Shown: piece by piece, positions 9,769-17,853 of the stretch
How the letters are laid out: each line of letters opens with the position of its first letter
How positions within the stretch are numbered: the first letter of the stretch is position 1
From: Tessaracoccus aquimaris
GTDB taxonomy: Bacteria > Actinomycetota > Actinomycetes > Propionibacteriales > Propionibacteriaceae
Assembly (NCBI RefSeq): GCF_001997345.1
Contig: NZ_CP019606.1
Coordinates: forward strand, 248,001-312,000
Length of the DNA: 64,000 nucleotides
Direction: 5' to 3'
The notes under the pieces: model-generated
Told to the model about the DNA's origin: nothing
The model's input: the letters and a program-made list of their open reading frames with translations, nothing else
Database searches by the model: none
Program-made: the position numbers and the translations under genes

Positions 9769-10712
9769 ATGAAGGTCCTGGTCCCCAAGGCTTACCGCGG
9801 CAAGGTCCCGGTCATCGACGGCGTCGAGTTCGTCACGATCGACCACTCGGTCCCCGTGCCGGAGGAACACCTCGACGCCGAGGTGCTGGTCGCCTGGGGG
9901 CAGCCCGCCGACGTGCTGCGTGACTCCGCGGAGCGGCTGACGAACCTCAAGCTCGTGCAGGCGTTCCTGGCCGGACCCGACCCCGTGGTCGCCGCAGGGT
10001 TCCCCGTCGAGGTGCCGATCGCGACCGGCGTCGGGCTCCACGACGGGCCGGTGTCGGAGCACGCCCTCGGCATGATCCTCGCGCTGATCCGCCACCTGCC
10101 GCGCGCACTGCAGAACCAGGAGAGCCGCTACTGGGACCCCAAGCTCTCGGGGGCGATGAAGCTGCGCGCCGACGATGGCCGCGTCACCACGCTCAACGAC
10201 GCGAACGTGACGATCTGGGGCTACGGCTCCATCGGGTCGACGCTCGCGCCGCTGCTCCAGTCGCTCGGGGCGAAGGTCACCGGGGCGGCCCGGACGGCGG
10301 GTGAGCGCGGGGAGTGACGGTCGTCGACTACGACGGCCTCGCCGACGTGCTCGCCGACACCGACATCCTCGTGATGATCCTTCCGCACCACCCCAGCACC
10401 GCCAACGCGATGAACGCGGAGCGGTTTGCTCAGCTCAAGCCCGGCGCGCTGGTGGTGAACGTGGGCCGCGGCAGCACCGTCGACGAGCAGGCCCTCGTCG
10501 ACGCGTTGCGCTCCGGCCACCTCGCGGGCGCCGCGATCGACGTGACGGCGACCGAGCCGCTGCCTCCCGAGTCGCCGCTCTGGGACGAGAAGAACCTGCT
10601 GATCACGCCGCACGTCGCGGGCGGTCGCCCGCAGAACGGCGACAAGTTGTTGGCCCAGAACATCGACGCGGTCCGCACGGGCGGCGAGATCCGCAACCTG
10701 GTCCGCCGCTAG
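9769..10712 (+). CDS. D-2-hydroxyacid dehydrogenase, NAD-binding (apparent frameshift)
   Basis: A phosphoglycerate dehydrogenase-like oxidoreductase of about 314 aa once joined. The first part carries the substrate domain and the Rossmann motif IWGYGSIGSTLAPLL. The second carries NVGRGSTVDEQALVDAL with the catalytic Arg, DVTATEPLP with the Glu and LLITPHVAGGRP with the His. The frame breaks at GGGG 10309-10312: one extra G gives GERGGVTVVDYDGLAD and joins both halves without loss. The ATG at 9769 has GGAGGTGG upstream. The substrate (glyoxylate, hydroxypyruvate or another 2-oxoacid) is undetermined. Confidence 0.85.
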
Positions 10713-10798
10713 GCGACAGCGCCCCGGGGACGCCCTCGGACGCGCCGTAGGCACGCTTTGATTTGTGGGGCCGAGCGCGGGCGTCGAAGATTGAGCGT

Positions 10799-11701
10799 GT
10801 GAGCACCACCCGAGTCGACCTGACCAAGTTCGCCTGGCTGTCCATCGCGGCGGCCCTCGTGACGATCGCGCTCAAGTCGGCGGCGTGGCTGATCACCGGA
10901 TCGGTCGGCCTCCTCTCCGACGCGGCCGAGTCCGTCGTCAACCTGGTAGCCGCGATCGTCGCGCTGATCGCGCTTCGCGTCGCCGCGAAGCCCGCGGACA
11001 AGAACCACCACTACGGCCACTCGAAGGCCGAGTACTTCTCCTCGGCCATCGAGGGCGTGATGATCTTCGTGGCCGCCTCCGTGATCCTGGTGCTCGGCAT
11101 CCAGCGGTTGCTGAACCCGCAGCCGCTCGAGCAGGTGGGCATCGGCCTGCTGATCTCCGTGGTGGCGGCGGCCGTCAACGGGGCGGTCGCGATGGTGCTG
11201 ATCAAGGCGGGGCGGCGCTACAACTCGATCACGCTGCGCGCCGACGGACAGCACCTGATGACCGACCTGATCACCTCGGTCGGGGTCGTGGTCGGCGTCG
11301 GTCTCGTCTGGTTGACGGGATGGAAGATCCTCGACCCGATCGTCGCCATCGCCGTCGGCATCAACATCCTCTGGACGGGCTGGCGGCTCGTCTCTGAGTC
11401 GACGGCGGGCCTGATGGACGAGTCGCTTCCGAAGGAGACCAACGCCCGGATCCGCGAGATCCTGGACACCCACACCGGCGACGAGATCAGGTTCCACGCG
11501 CTGCGCACCCGGGTCTCCGGGGCGAGGGCCTTCATGGAGATGCACATGCTCGTGCCGGGCGCCTGGAGCGTCAAGGAGGGCCACGACGCCATGGAGGACC
11601 TCATCGACGAGATCCGCGACGAGTTCCCCGACCTGCACGTCACCGGGCACCTGGAGCCGGTGGAGGACCCCCGCAGCTACGAGGACGAGCACCTCGACTG
11701 A
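10799..11701 (+). CDS. Cation diffusion facilitator (zinc/metal efflux)
   Basis: A 300-aa CDF-family exporter that trades divalent metal ions for protons. There are six membrane spans in residues 10-210. The metal site is visible in SDAAESVVN (span 2) and ADGQHLMTDLITS (span 5), with the HHYGHSKAEYF loop between spans 2 and 3. The cytosolic C-terminal domain (residues about 215-290) is the family's dimerisation fold. The start is taken as GTG 10799, just after AAGATT (6 bases upstream), giving a normal N-terminus. A TTG at 10763 would add 12 arginine-rich residues not typical of CDF proteins. Confidence 0.88.
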   Translation: MSTTRVDLTKFAWLSIAAALVTIALKSAAWLITGSVGLLSDAAESVVNLVAAIVALIALRVAAKPADKNHHYGHSKAEYFSSAIEGVMIFVAASVILVLGIQRLLNPQPLEQVGIGLLISVVAAAVNGAVAMVLIKAGRRYNSITLRADGQHLMTDLITSVGVVVGVGLVWLTGWKILDPIVAIAVGINILWTGWRLVSESTAGLMDESLPKETNARIREILDTHTGDEIRFHALRTRVSGARAFMEMHMLVPGAWSVKEGHDAMEDLIDEIRDEFPDLHVTGHLEPVEDPRSYEDEHLD

Positions 11702-11712
11702 CGGCCCGCCTC

Positions 11713-12945
11713 TCAGGCCTCGGAAGGGGCTTCGGGGTCCCAGCGCCTCCCCTGTAGCCGCAGCGGTGAGAGCGCGACGATCGCAGTGGCCACGGCAAAT
11801 ACCGCGACGATGCCGAGCAGCGTGCCGCGGTCGCCGATCAGAGTGAGGCAGACGCCCCCGAGCGCAGAGCCGAGCACGGCCACGGTCCGGTTGATGGATC
11901 GCCTCGTCCCGTTGACCCTCCCCAGCAGCCGGTCGGGCGTCAACGCCTGCCAGTAGCCCATCTCGTTGGAGTTCTCGATCCCGGCGGCCAGCCCGTGCAA
12001 CGCGAGCGCGACGAACAGGGCGGGGACCGCTGCCGGCGTGCCCATGGTCAGCGCGACGATCAGCCACGTGACGGCGTACAGCAGGCGGGCACCGATGATC
12101 GTCGGGCCCGGGCCGAGGCGCCGACCCACGGCAGGGGCGAGCGACGCGCCGAGCAGGCCCGTCACCCCGCCTCCGGCGATGAGGAGGCTGAACACCAACG
12201 GCGATAAGCCAAGCGTTCGCAGCGCGATCAGGCTGAGGACGGTGCCGCTCGCGGAACTCGCGAGGAACCAGACGTGGGTGGAGACGGCGAGCGGGCCGAG
12301 CGTCGCGTGCCGATAGGTCCACCCGAAGCCCTCGCGCAGTTGGGCGACCAGACGCGGGCGCTTGGCGTCGACGGATCGCGCCTCGTCGACGCGCAGGCCA
12401 GCGTTGAGGAACGCGTCGACGACGTAACTGGCCGCGTCGACGGCGATCGCGATGGGCGCGCCGAACAGGCCGACGAGGCCGCCCCCGACGAGCGGGCCAG
12501 CGGTCTGGGCCGCGGTGTCGCTCTGGTCGAGACGGGCGTTGGCCCGCACCAGTTCCGAGCGGGGGACAAGGCTCGGCAGGATCGACTGGGACGCGGCGAA
12601 CCCGAACACCGAGAAGGCGCCGAAGCCGATCAGCAACAGGGCAAGCGACCAGGCATGCAGTCCGCCCGCGAGCCAGAGCAGCGGGATCAGCGCGAGGCAG
12701 AACGCCCGGCCGAGGCTCGTGACGACCAGCACCGGCCTGCGCCGCCACCGGTCGACGTAGACGCCCGCGATCAGCCCGAGCACCGCGTATGGCACGAACT
12801 GGGCCGCGTTGACCAGGCCCACCTCGGTCGCGGAGGCGTCCAGAACCTGCACAAGAAGCACCGGAAGCGCGACGCCGCTGACCGCGGAGCCGAACGAGGA
12901 GATCGTCGCTGCGGCCCAGAAGCGGGGAAACGCGCCAGCGGCCAT
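11713..12945 (-). CDS. MFS transporter, drug-exporter type
   Basis: A 410-aa major facilitator of the MFS_3/enterobactin-exporter-like group, with about 12 predicted spans. The loop motif AGVYVDRWRRRPVLVV (between spans 2 and 3) is the MFS signature A, and GFAASQSILPSLVPRSELVRANARLDQ is typical of this branch. The likely role is proton-driven export of an unknown small molecule. The ATG at 12945 is chosen over upstream starts, which would add a region overlapping the divergent gene's promoter. It is convergent with the CDF gene. Confidence 0.85.
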   Translation of the reverse strand: MAAGAFPRFWAAATISSFGSAVSGVALPVLLVQVLDASATEVGLVNAAQFVPYAVLGLIAGVYVDRWRRRPVLVVTSLGRAFCLALIPLLWLAGGLHAWSLALLLIGFGAFSVFGFAASQSILPSLVPRSELVRANARLDQSDTAAQTAGPLVGGGLVGLFGAPIAIAVDAASYVVDAFLNAGLRVDEARSVDAKRPRLVAQLREGFGWTYRHATLGPLAVSTHVWFLASSASGTVLSLIALRTLGLSPLVFSLLIAGGGVTGLLGASLAPAVGRRLGPGPTIIGARLLYAVTWLIVALTMGTPAAVPALFVALALHGLAAGIENSNEMGYWQALTPDRLLGRVNGTRRSINRTVAVLGSALGGVCLTLIGDRGTLLGIVAVFAVATAIVALSPLRLQGRRWDPEAPSEA

Positions 12946-13029
12946 GGCGCCATTGTTCCGGAATACCGGGGCAGGCCCCGTCTGACGCGTAGGCTCCCGG
13001 GAGAGCCAACGACGGCAGATGGAGGACGC

Positions 13030-13887
13030 ATGGTCACCGCACCGCCGCCCGACCCGATCGGCCAGCCCACCCCGGCCCGTCGGCCCAACCCCGCGGGCGG
13101 TTCCGCTCAGGTTCGGCCCGCTCAGGCCGGGCCGCCCCATCTTGCTGGCGCTCCCACCCAAGCCGGCCCTCCCGGCGAGAGCCGACCGCCCGCTCAGGCT
13201 TCCGCGCGCAGTCGCACCGCGGCGCTGCGTCGGGTCCTCGTCGGGGTAGTGGTGGTGGCCTTCGGGATCGCCGCGATCCTCGGGATCGCGACGCTGATCG
13301 TCGGTAGCCTCGGGGAGACGGCGAGCAAGGTCCTCATCACCACCGCCGTCATCGGGGCCTACAGCATCGGGGCGCTGTGCTGCGTGGCGCTCGTGGGGCG
13401 GAGGCTGGAACTCTTCGGCCTGATCGGCGCCCTCGTGGCCGTCGCGTCGGCCGCGTACACGGTGTTCCTGGTGTGGGTGAGCTTCTCGTTCAACGACGCC
13501 GTCTACCAGGTGCTGTGGACGGTGCTATCGCTGACGGTGGCCTGGTCGTTCGCGTCGCTGCTCTTGCTGCTGTCCGACCGGCGCCGCCCCGTCGTGCGGT
13601 GGGGGCTGCGGGCGACGTTGGGGCTGTTCGTCGCGGTGCTGCTGGTGGTGTGGTTCATGATCTGGTTCGAGAACTGGGACAACGACGTGGTGCCGCGCCT
13701 ACTCGGCGTGCTCGCCATCCTTGCGACCCTCGGCGCGATCGTGGTGCCTGTGCTGTCGATCCTGCTTCCCGACCAGAGTCGCGCGGAGGGTGCGCTGCCG
13801 GAGGGGGTCGCACAGGCGCTGGTCGCCGAGGCGGAGCGTCGGGGCGTCAGCGTCGAGGAGTTGGTCCGCCCGATCCTGCGCCCCTGA
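13030..13887 (+). CDS. Multi-span membrane protein with proline-rich N-terminus
   Basis: A 285-aa protein, not assigned to a named family. Residues 1-65 are a Pro/Ala/Gly/Gln-rich, probably disordered cytosolic segment. About six hydrophobic spans follow from residue 69 (VLVGVVVVAFGIAAILGIAT) to about 250. A short soluble tail, EGVAQALVAEAERRGVSVEE, looks like a helical C-terminal motif. The ATG has GGAGG at 13021-13025. TAGGCT at about 12993-12998 could be its -10. It is divergent from the MFS gene and ends beside a repeat cluster. Confidence 0.7.
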   Translation: MVTAPPPDPIGQPTPARRPNPAGGSAQVRPAQAGPPHLAGAPTQAGPPGESRPPAQASARSRTAALRRVLVGVVVVAFGIAAILGIATLIVGSLGETASKVLITTAVIGAYSIGALCCVALVGRRLELFGLIGALVAVASAAYTVFLVWVSFSFNDAVYQVLWTVLSLTVAWSFASLLLLLSDRRRPVVRWGLRATLGLFVAVLLVVWFMIWFENWDNDVVPRLLGVLAILATLGAIVVPVLSILLPDQSRAEGALPEGVAQALVAEAERRGVSVEELVRPILRP

Positions 13888-13890
13888 GGG

Positions 13891-14300
13891 CTGGTTGATC
13901 CAGCTGCGGCGACGAAGTCGCCTGCTGCTGCGTCGAAACCTGTGGCGCCGGTGCTGGGACCTCGTTGGTTGAGCCATGAGGCGCGCGGAGCGTCGCCTCA
14001 TCGGTCGAAACCTCTGGCGTCCGGAGCTGGGACCCCGTTGGTTGAGCCAGCCGCGGCGACGAAGTCGCCTGCTGCTGCGTCGAAACCTCTGGCATCCGGT
14101 GCTGTGACCCGTTGGTTGAGCCAGCCGCGGCGACGTAGTCGCCTGCTGCTGCGTCGAAACCTCTGGCGCCCGGTGTCGGGACTCGGCTTGGGCTTTTGGG
14201 TGCGGGGGTTTCGACCGATGAGGTCCGCTAGCGCGTCCCTCATGGCTCAACCAGCGAACCCGATGAGGTCCGCTGGCGCGTCCCTCATGGCTCAACCAGC
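13891..14300. repeat. Cluster of six palindromic repeats between convergent genes
   Basis: The 404-base gap holds four forward units (starting at about 13891, 13964, 14037 and 14111) and two reverse units (ending at 14255 and 14300). Each is 40-57 bases and bounded by GGTTGAGCC on one side and, in complete units, GTCGAAACC on the other. The interior is a hairpin. One type is GGCGAC-GAA-GTCGCC, the other ATGAGGCG...CGCCTCAT or ATGAGG...CCTCAT. The last reverse unit overlaps the 3' end of the NUDIX gene and supplies its stop. No ORF here is credible. Confidence 0.88.
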
Positions 14301-14837
14301 GGCGGATCTCAGGGCGGCAAGGCCCGCTGCGACCAGGGCGCCGACCTCGGCGCGGACCACCGGGTCGTCGACCGCGAACCAGCGGACGTCCTCGGACTCG
14401 TCCGACACGTGCGGCACCGCGTCCGAGGGGACCCTCGTCGCGAAGCGGATGTCCAGGTGCTCGCGGCAGGTGAACCTGCCGCCCAACTCGTGCGCGTCCA
14501 ACTGCGCGGGCACCAGTGCGCCGTCGACCGGCACCCCGCACTCCTCGCGACCCTCGCGCCGCGCGGCGGCCTCGACGGTCGGGTCGTCGGCCTCTACGTG
14601 CCCGCCGGGCTGCAGCCAGCGCTGCGCCTTCGCGTGGAACACCAGCAGCACGCGCGTGAGGTCCTCGTCGAACGGGATCAGGCTGGCCGTGAAGTGCACC
14701 GGCCCGCCCGACTTCTCCAGCGACGCCTTCCCGTGCTCGGCGGCGAAACGCACGTAGCGCTCAAGCAGGACCGCCTGCTGATCCTCGGACGGGGTCCAGG
14801 CGGCCAGCAGGCGGTCGAGGTCGGTCAGTGCGCTCAC
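14292..14837 (-). CDS. NUDIX hydrolase
   Basis: A 181-aa hydrolase that cleaves nucleoside diphosphates linked to another moiety. The NUDIX box spans about residues 78-100 (PGGHVEADDPTVEAAARREG, then REECGV), with both metal-binding glutamates present. The GTG start at 14837 overlaps the stop of the sugar kinase (GTGA), so it is the last gene of a coupled set. Its final residues Ala-Gly and its stop (GCT GGT TGA) come from the adjacent repeat. In this setting a nucleotide-sugar or dinucleotide substrate is plausible but unproven. Confidence 0.85.
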   Translation of the reverse strand: MSALTDLDRLLAAWTPSEDQQAVLLERYVRFAAEHGKASLEKSGGPVHFTASLIPFDEDLTRVLLVFHAKAQRWLQPGGHVEADDPTVEAAARREGREECGVPVDGALVPAQLDAHELGGRFTCREHLDIRFATRVPSDAVPHVSDESEDVRWFAVDDPVVRAEVGALVAAGLAALRSAAG

Positions 14838-16021
14838 AGGCGACGCGCCGGCCCGCCGGGGCGGGTGACGACGATCGACGCGGTCTGTGCGACCTCGGGG
14901 AACTCGGCGAGGTAGGCCGTCAACCAGCGGTCGCCGAAGGCCTGCGCGTCCGCGACCGGGACGAGTGCCCACACGGAGCCGCCGAACCCGGCGCCGAAGC
15001 CCGCCGAGGCGATCGCGCCGAGTTCGCGGGCGAGCGCCTGCAGTCGGTTGGTCTCGGGAACCTGGTTGCCGAGCACGTCGGCGGCGTTGCGGTGCGACTC
15101 GTCGGCCGCGGCGCCGAAGGCCGCCAGATCGCCGGCCCGCAGAGCCGCGACGGCGCGGGGGATGACGACCTCAGACTCGGTCACGAACGCGCTCAGCCGC
15201 CTGCTCAGCGACGGGTCGTGCGCCGTCACCGCCCGCAGGCCCTCGAGGGCGTCCTCGTCGCTGGCGAGCGCGTCGGCGACCACCGCGTCCTCGCTGCCCG
15301 TCGCGTCGTTCCACGCCTCGACGATCTCGCGCGCGTTGGCAGACAGCGAGTTGTAGTGCTCAAGCGCGGCGCCGGTCTTCTCGGCGAGCACGCCGGAGAC
15401 GGCGACCACGAACGTCAGGTCCTCGGGCAGGTCGACCGATTCGCCCTCGACGATCGGGCAGAACGTGAACTCGGTGAGCTTGCCCGGGTGGCAGCACAGC
15501 ATCGCGGTGTGGTCCTCGGACCCGCCGAAGGTTCCGACGCCCTTCAGGCCCTCCAGCGTGCCGAACGTCAGGCCGTTCTCCATGGTGGCCATGTAGCCGG
15601 CCAGGTCGACGTCGTCGGAGATGTTCGACGTCCATTCCTCGCGTTCCCGCAGGCCGTTGTGGTCGGCAAGGGCGAGCGCGACCGCGACGACGAGCGCGGA
15701 CGACGAACTCATGCCCGACGCTAGCGGGAGGTCGGAGTCGATCACGATCCGCGCGGACCGCAGGTCGCCGAAGTTGGAGGCGAGGCGGTCGAGGACCGCC
15801 TGGACGTAATTGCCCCAGTGGCCGCCTGGCAGGCCGGGGTCGGTGCCCGGCTCGAGCCTGATCTCGCCGGGCAGCGCCGTCGTGGAGGCGACGAAGCCCG
15901 CGTCGGAGTCGGTCACCTCGATGGTGATGCCGCGGTCGACGGCGGCCAGCAGCGAGCGGCCGCCCATGTAGTCGGTGTGCTTACCCAGCACCTCGAGGCG
16001 ACCGGGGACGAACCACTTCAC
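14834..16021 (-). CDS. GHMP-family sugar kinase, galactokinase-like
   Basis: A 395-aa kinase expected to phosphorylate a sugar at C1. Motif 1 is PGRLEVLGKHTDYMGG (residues 6-21), motif 2 the ATP loop PLASGMSSSSALVVAVAL, the catalytic Asp lies in GTFGGSEDHTAML, and motif 3 is GAGFGGSVWALV. The galactokinase signature normally reads GEHTDY; here Lys14 replaces the Glu that contacts the sugar O6, so galactose is probably not the substrate. The GTG start overlaps the nucleotidyltransferase stop (GTGA), which argues for kinase and transferase acting in sequence on one sugar. Confidence 0.85.
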   Translation of the reverse strand: MKWFVPGRLEVLGKHTDYMGGRSLLAAVDRGITIEVTDSDAGFVASTTALPGEIRLEPGTDPGLPGGHWGNYVQAVLDRLASNFGDLRSARIVIDSDLPLASGMSSSSALVVAVALALADHNGLREREEWTSNISDDVDLAGYMATMENGLTFGTLEGLKGVGTFGGSEDHTAMLCCHPGKLTEFTFCPIVEGESVDLPEDLTFVVAVSGVLAEKTGAALEHYNSLSANAREIVEAWNDATGSEDAVVADALASDEDALEGLRAVTAHDPSLSRRLSAFVTESEVVIPRAVAALRAGDLAAFGAAADESHRNAADVLGNQVPETNRLQALARELGAIASAGFGAGFGGSVWALVPVADAQAFGDRWLTAYLAEFPEVAQTASIVVTRPGGPARRL

Positions 16022-16836
16022 AGGACGACCTCGCTGTCGCCGAGCGCGTCGACGACCGATGCGATGTCGCCGCGGTTGCTCATGTCGAGCACGCCGACGT
16101 CGGCGCGCACCACGCGGTACGGGTCGCCGTCTGCGATGGCCTGGCGGACTGCGTCGGTGATCTCGTACTCGCCGCGCGCCGACGGCGGGATGGCCTTCGC
16201 CGCGGCGAAGATCGCGGGCGTGCACAGCCAGCAGTTCATCGAGATGACGGCGTCCGCGCCCAGTCGGGCGGCGGTGGCCTCGTCGGGCTTCTCGACCAGT
16301 TCGTCGAGGTTGCCCTCGGCGTCTGCGGTGGCGAGCGCGAAGGCCGCGAGTCGGTCAGCGGCGATGTTGGAGCGCGTCAGCATCCCCTCGCGGGTGAAGC
16401 CGACGAGCGCGGAGCCGGGCACGTCCTTGAGCAGGTCGAGCGCCTCGGCCGGGTAGTAGTTGTCCGAGTTGATGACGAGCACGCGGTCGTCGCCCGCGAA
16501 CTCCTCGGCCGACAGCACGGCGTTCGCGGTGCCGAGCGGCACCTCCTGGATCGCGTAGGAGATGGTGACGCGGGACTTCTCGACGGTGTCGTAGTAGTCG
16601 CGGATCAGGTCGTGCTCGGGGCCGATCACCAGGCAGATGTCGGTGAAGCCTGCGTCGGCCAGGGCGCTGATCACGTGGTCGAGGAACGGGCGACCGACCG
16701 AGATCATCGCCTTCACGCCGGCGTCTGCCGCCTTGGTCTGCTCATCGCTGAGGGCGACGCCCTCAGCCTCCTTACGCATGCGGGACCCGAGCCCGCGGGC
16801 CAGGATGACGGCTTTGTGGGGTGCCTGGAAGCTCAT
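16018..16836 (-). CDS. Sugar-phosphate nucleotidyltransferase
   Basis: A 272-aa NTP-transferase that would join a sugar 1-phosphate to an NTP. The N-terminal VILARGLGSRMRKEAEG is the nucleotide-binding loop (G-x-G-S-R-M form). VINSDNYYPAEAL carries the metal-binding Asp, and VEKPDEAT the sugar-binding Glu-Lys. The gene overlaps the GHMP kinase start. TAGCCT lies 6 bases before the ATG, so it may have its own leaderless promoter besides read-through from dhaL 40 bases upstream. The nucleotide (U, T or G) and the sugar cannot be assigned. Confidence 0.85.
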   Translation of the reverse strand: MSFQAPHKAVILARGLGSRMRKEAEGVALSDEQTKAADAGVKAMISVGRPFLDHVISALADAGFTDICLVIGPEHDLIRDYYDTVEKSRVTISYAIQEVPLGTANAVLSAEEFAGDDRVLVINSDNYYPAEALDLLKDVPGSALVGFTREGMLTRSNIAADRLAAFALATADAEGNLDELVEKPDEATAARLGADAVISMNCWLCTPAIFAAAKAIPPSARGEYEITDAVRQAIADGDPYRVVRADVGVLDMSNRGDIASVVDALGDSEVVL

Positions 16837-16842
16837 GACACC

Positions 16843-16848
16843 AGGCTA
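16843..16848 (-). promoter_or_regulatory. -10 box before the nucleotidyltransferase gene
   Basis: TAGCCT on the minus strand, 6 bases before the ATG at 16836, in the 40-base gap after dhaL. It fits an internal leaderless promoter. Confidence 0.4.
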
Positions 16849-16876
16849 TTGCCCACGCACCGGAGCGCCGAAAAAG

Positions 16877-17497
16877 CTACGAAATGTGCTGAGCGGCGGT
16901 GCGCAGAATGATGCTCATCGACACCGCGCCCGGGTCGAGGACGCCGACCGACTCGTCCGCGCGAAGGTGCGCCCGGCCGCGCTTGGCGACCATGCCCGCC
17001 GTCGCGTCGCGGCCCGCCTCAGCGGCGTCGGCCGCCTTCGCGAGCGCCGTCTGCAGGTCCTCGCCGTTGCGGGCGGAGGCCTCGAGCGACTCGGCGGCCG
17101 GGATCAGCGCGTCGACCATGGTCTTGTCTCCCGCGTCGGCCTTCCCGCGTGCGACGACGCCGTTGAGGCCCTGGCGCACCGCGATGGCGACGCCTGCCGT
17201 GCTCGGCGGCGACGGCCAGTTCGCCCCGGCGCGCAGCAGGAACGTGCCGAACAGGGGCCCGGAGGCGCCGCCGACGTTGCTGACCAGCGCCATGCCGACC
17301 TGGCGGAGCGCCTCGAAGGCGCGCGCGTTCTCGGAGAGTTGCAGGGATTCGGCGGCCGCGAAGCCGCGCCGCATGTTGGTGCCGTGGTCGCCGTCGCCCA
17401 GGACGCGATCCAGATCGTTGAGCTCATCGAGCCGTTCGTCGAACTCGCGAGCGCACTCGCGCAGCCACTCAAGTACTGCCGTCACGCCATTAGCCAT
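16877..17497 (-). CDS. dhaL: Dihydroxyacetone kinase subunit DhaL (ADP-binding)
   Basis: A 206-aa all-helical DhaL-type protein. The nucleotide and metal motifs are visible: VLGDGDHGTNMRRG (residues 32-45), NVGGASGPLFGTFLLRAG (73-90) and AGDKTMVDAL (121-130). DhaL normally works with DhaK, which holds dihydroxyacetone, and in PTS-type systems with DhaM. Neither is next to it here, so the partner is elsewhere or this DhaL serves another kinase. GGGAGG lies 11 bases before the ATG. It heads the minus-strand cluster with the sugar kinase and nucleotidyltransferase. Confidence 0.87.
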   Translation of the reverse strand: MANGVTAVLEWLRECAREFDERLDELNDLDRVLGDGDHGTNMRRGFAAAESLQLSENARAFEALRQVGMALVSNVGGASGPLFGTFLLRAGANWPSPPSTAGVAIAVRQGLNGVVARGKADAGDKTMVDALIPAAESLEASARNGEDLQTALAKAADAAEAGRDATAGMVAKRGRAHLRADESVGVLDPGAVSMSIILRTAAQHIS

Positions 17498-17535
17498 AGC
17501 CGGGCGACCTCCCTCTTTCCGAGGTCAAGTTTCCC

Positions 17536-17556
17536 ACAGCCCCACGTGTGGGCTGT
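17536..17556. promoter_or_regulatory. Inverted repeat upstream of dhaL
   Basis: ACAGCCC and GGGCTGT arms (7 bp, perfect) flank CACGTGT, in the gap between the stop of the 83-aa membrane gene and the dhaL start, 38 bases before the dhaL ATG. There is no T-run after either arm, so an operator for dhaL is at least as likely as a terminator. Confidence 0.4.
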
Positions 17557-17566
17557 CAAGCTTCGA

Positions 17567-17818
17567 TCAGCGGAGGCCGCGCAGGAAGTCTTCGTCGTCG
17601 TCAGGAGCCTTTGCGGTGGGCGGCAGTTGCCGCGTTTCCTTGACGGGGCGGCCCAGGAAGAGCCAGGAGATCGGGCCGATGACGGGGACGCAGATCACGG
17701 CGAACGCCCACAGCCATCGGGGCATGGAGCGCACCCGGTAGCCCCGTGACTGCGCGACCTCCACGACGCAGTACACGGTGAGCATCACCACAGCGATGAT
17801 GAGCAGGACCCGAGGCAT
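17567..17818 (-). CDS. Small membrane protein with PLDc_N-type domain
   Basis: An 83-aa protein with two hydrophobic spans (about residues 3-20 and 37-57) separated by a basic loop. The end of the second span, PVIGPISWLFLGRP, is typical of the phospholipase D N-terminal-like (PLDc_N) domain found alone in many actinobacteria. The tail is acidic (DDDEDFLRGLR). No catalytic HKD motif exists. Function is unknown. TAGACT lies 6 bases before the ATG. Confidence 0.75.
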   Translation of the reverse strand: MPRVLLIIAVVMLTVYCVVEVAQSRGYRVRSMPRWLWAFAVICVPVIGPISWLFLGRPVKETRQLPPTAKAPDDDEDFLRGLR

Positions 17819-17824
17819 GCCGAC

Positions 17825-17830
17825 AGTCTA
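17825..17830 (-). promoter_or_regulatory. -10 box of leaderless promoter, PLDc_N-type gene
   Basis: TAGACT on the minus strand, 6 bases before the ATG at 17818. It lies in a 35-base divergent gap also used by menE, so the two promoters must overlap. Confidence 0.5.
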
Positions 17831-17841
17831 CGCCCCGTCGA

Positions 17842-17847
17842 TAAGCT
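17842..17847 (+). promoter_or_regulatory. -10 box of leaderless menE promoter
   Basis: TAAGCT, 6 bases before the ATG at 17854, with no ribosome-binding site. It lies 11 bases from the divergent TAGACT box. Confidence 0.45.
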
Positions 17848-17853
17848 GGCCCG

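Noticed and set aside
10313..10712. A separate short dehydrogenase gene starting at 10314
   Set aside because: It lacks the substrate domain and continues the upstream frame exactly once one G is added.
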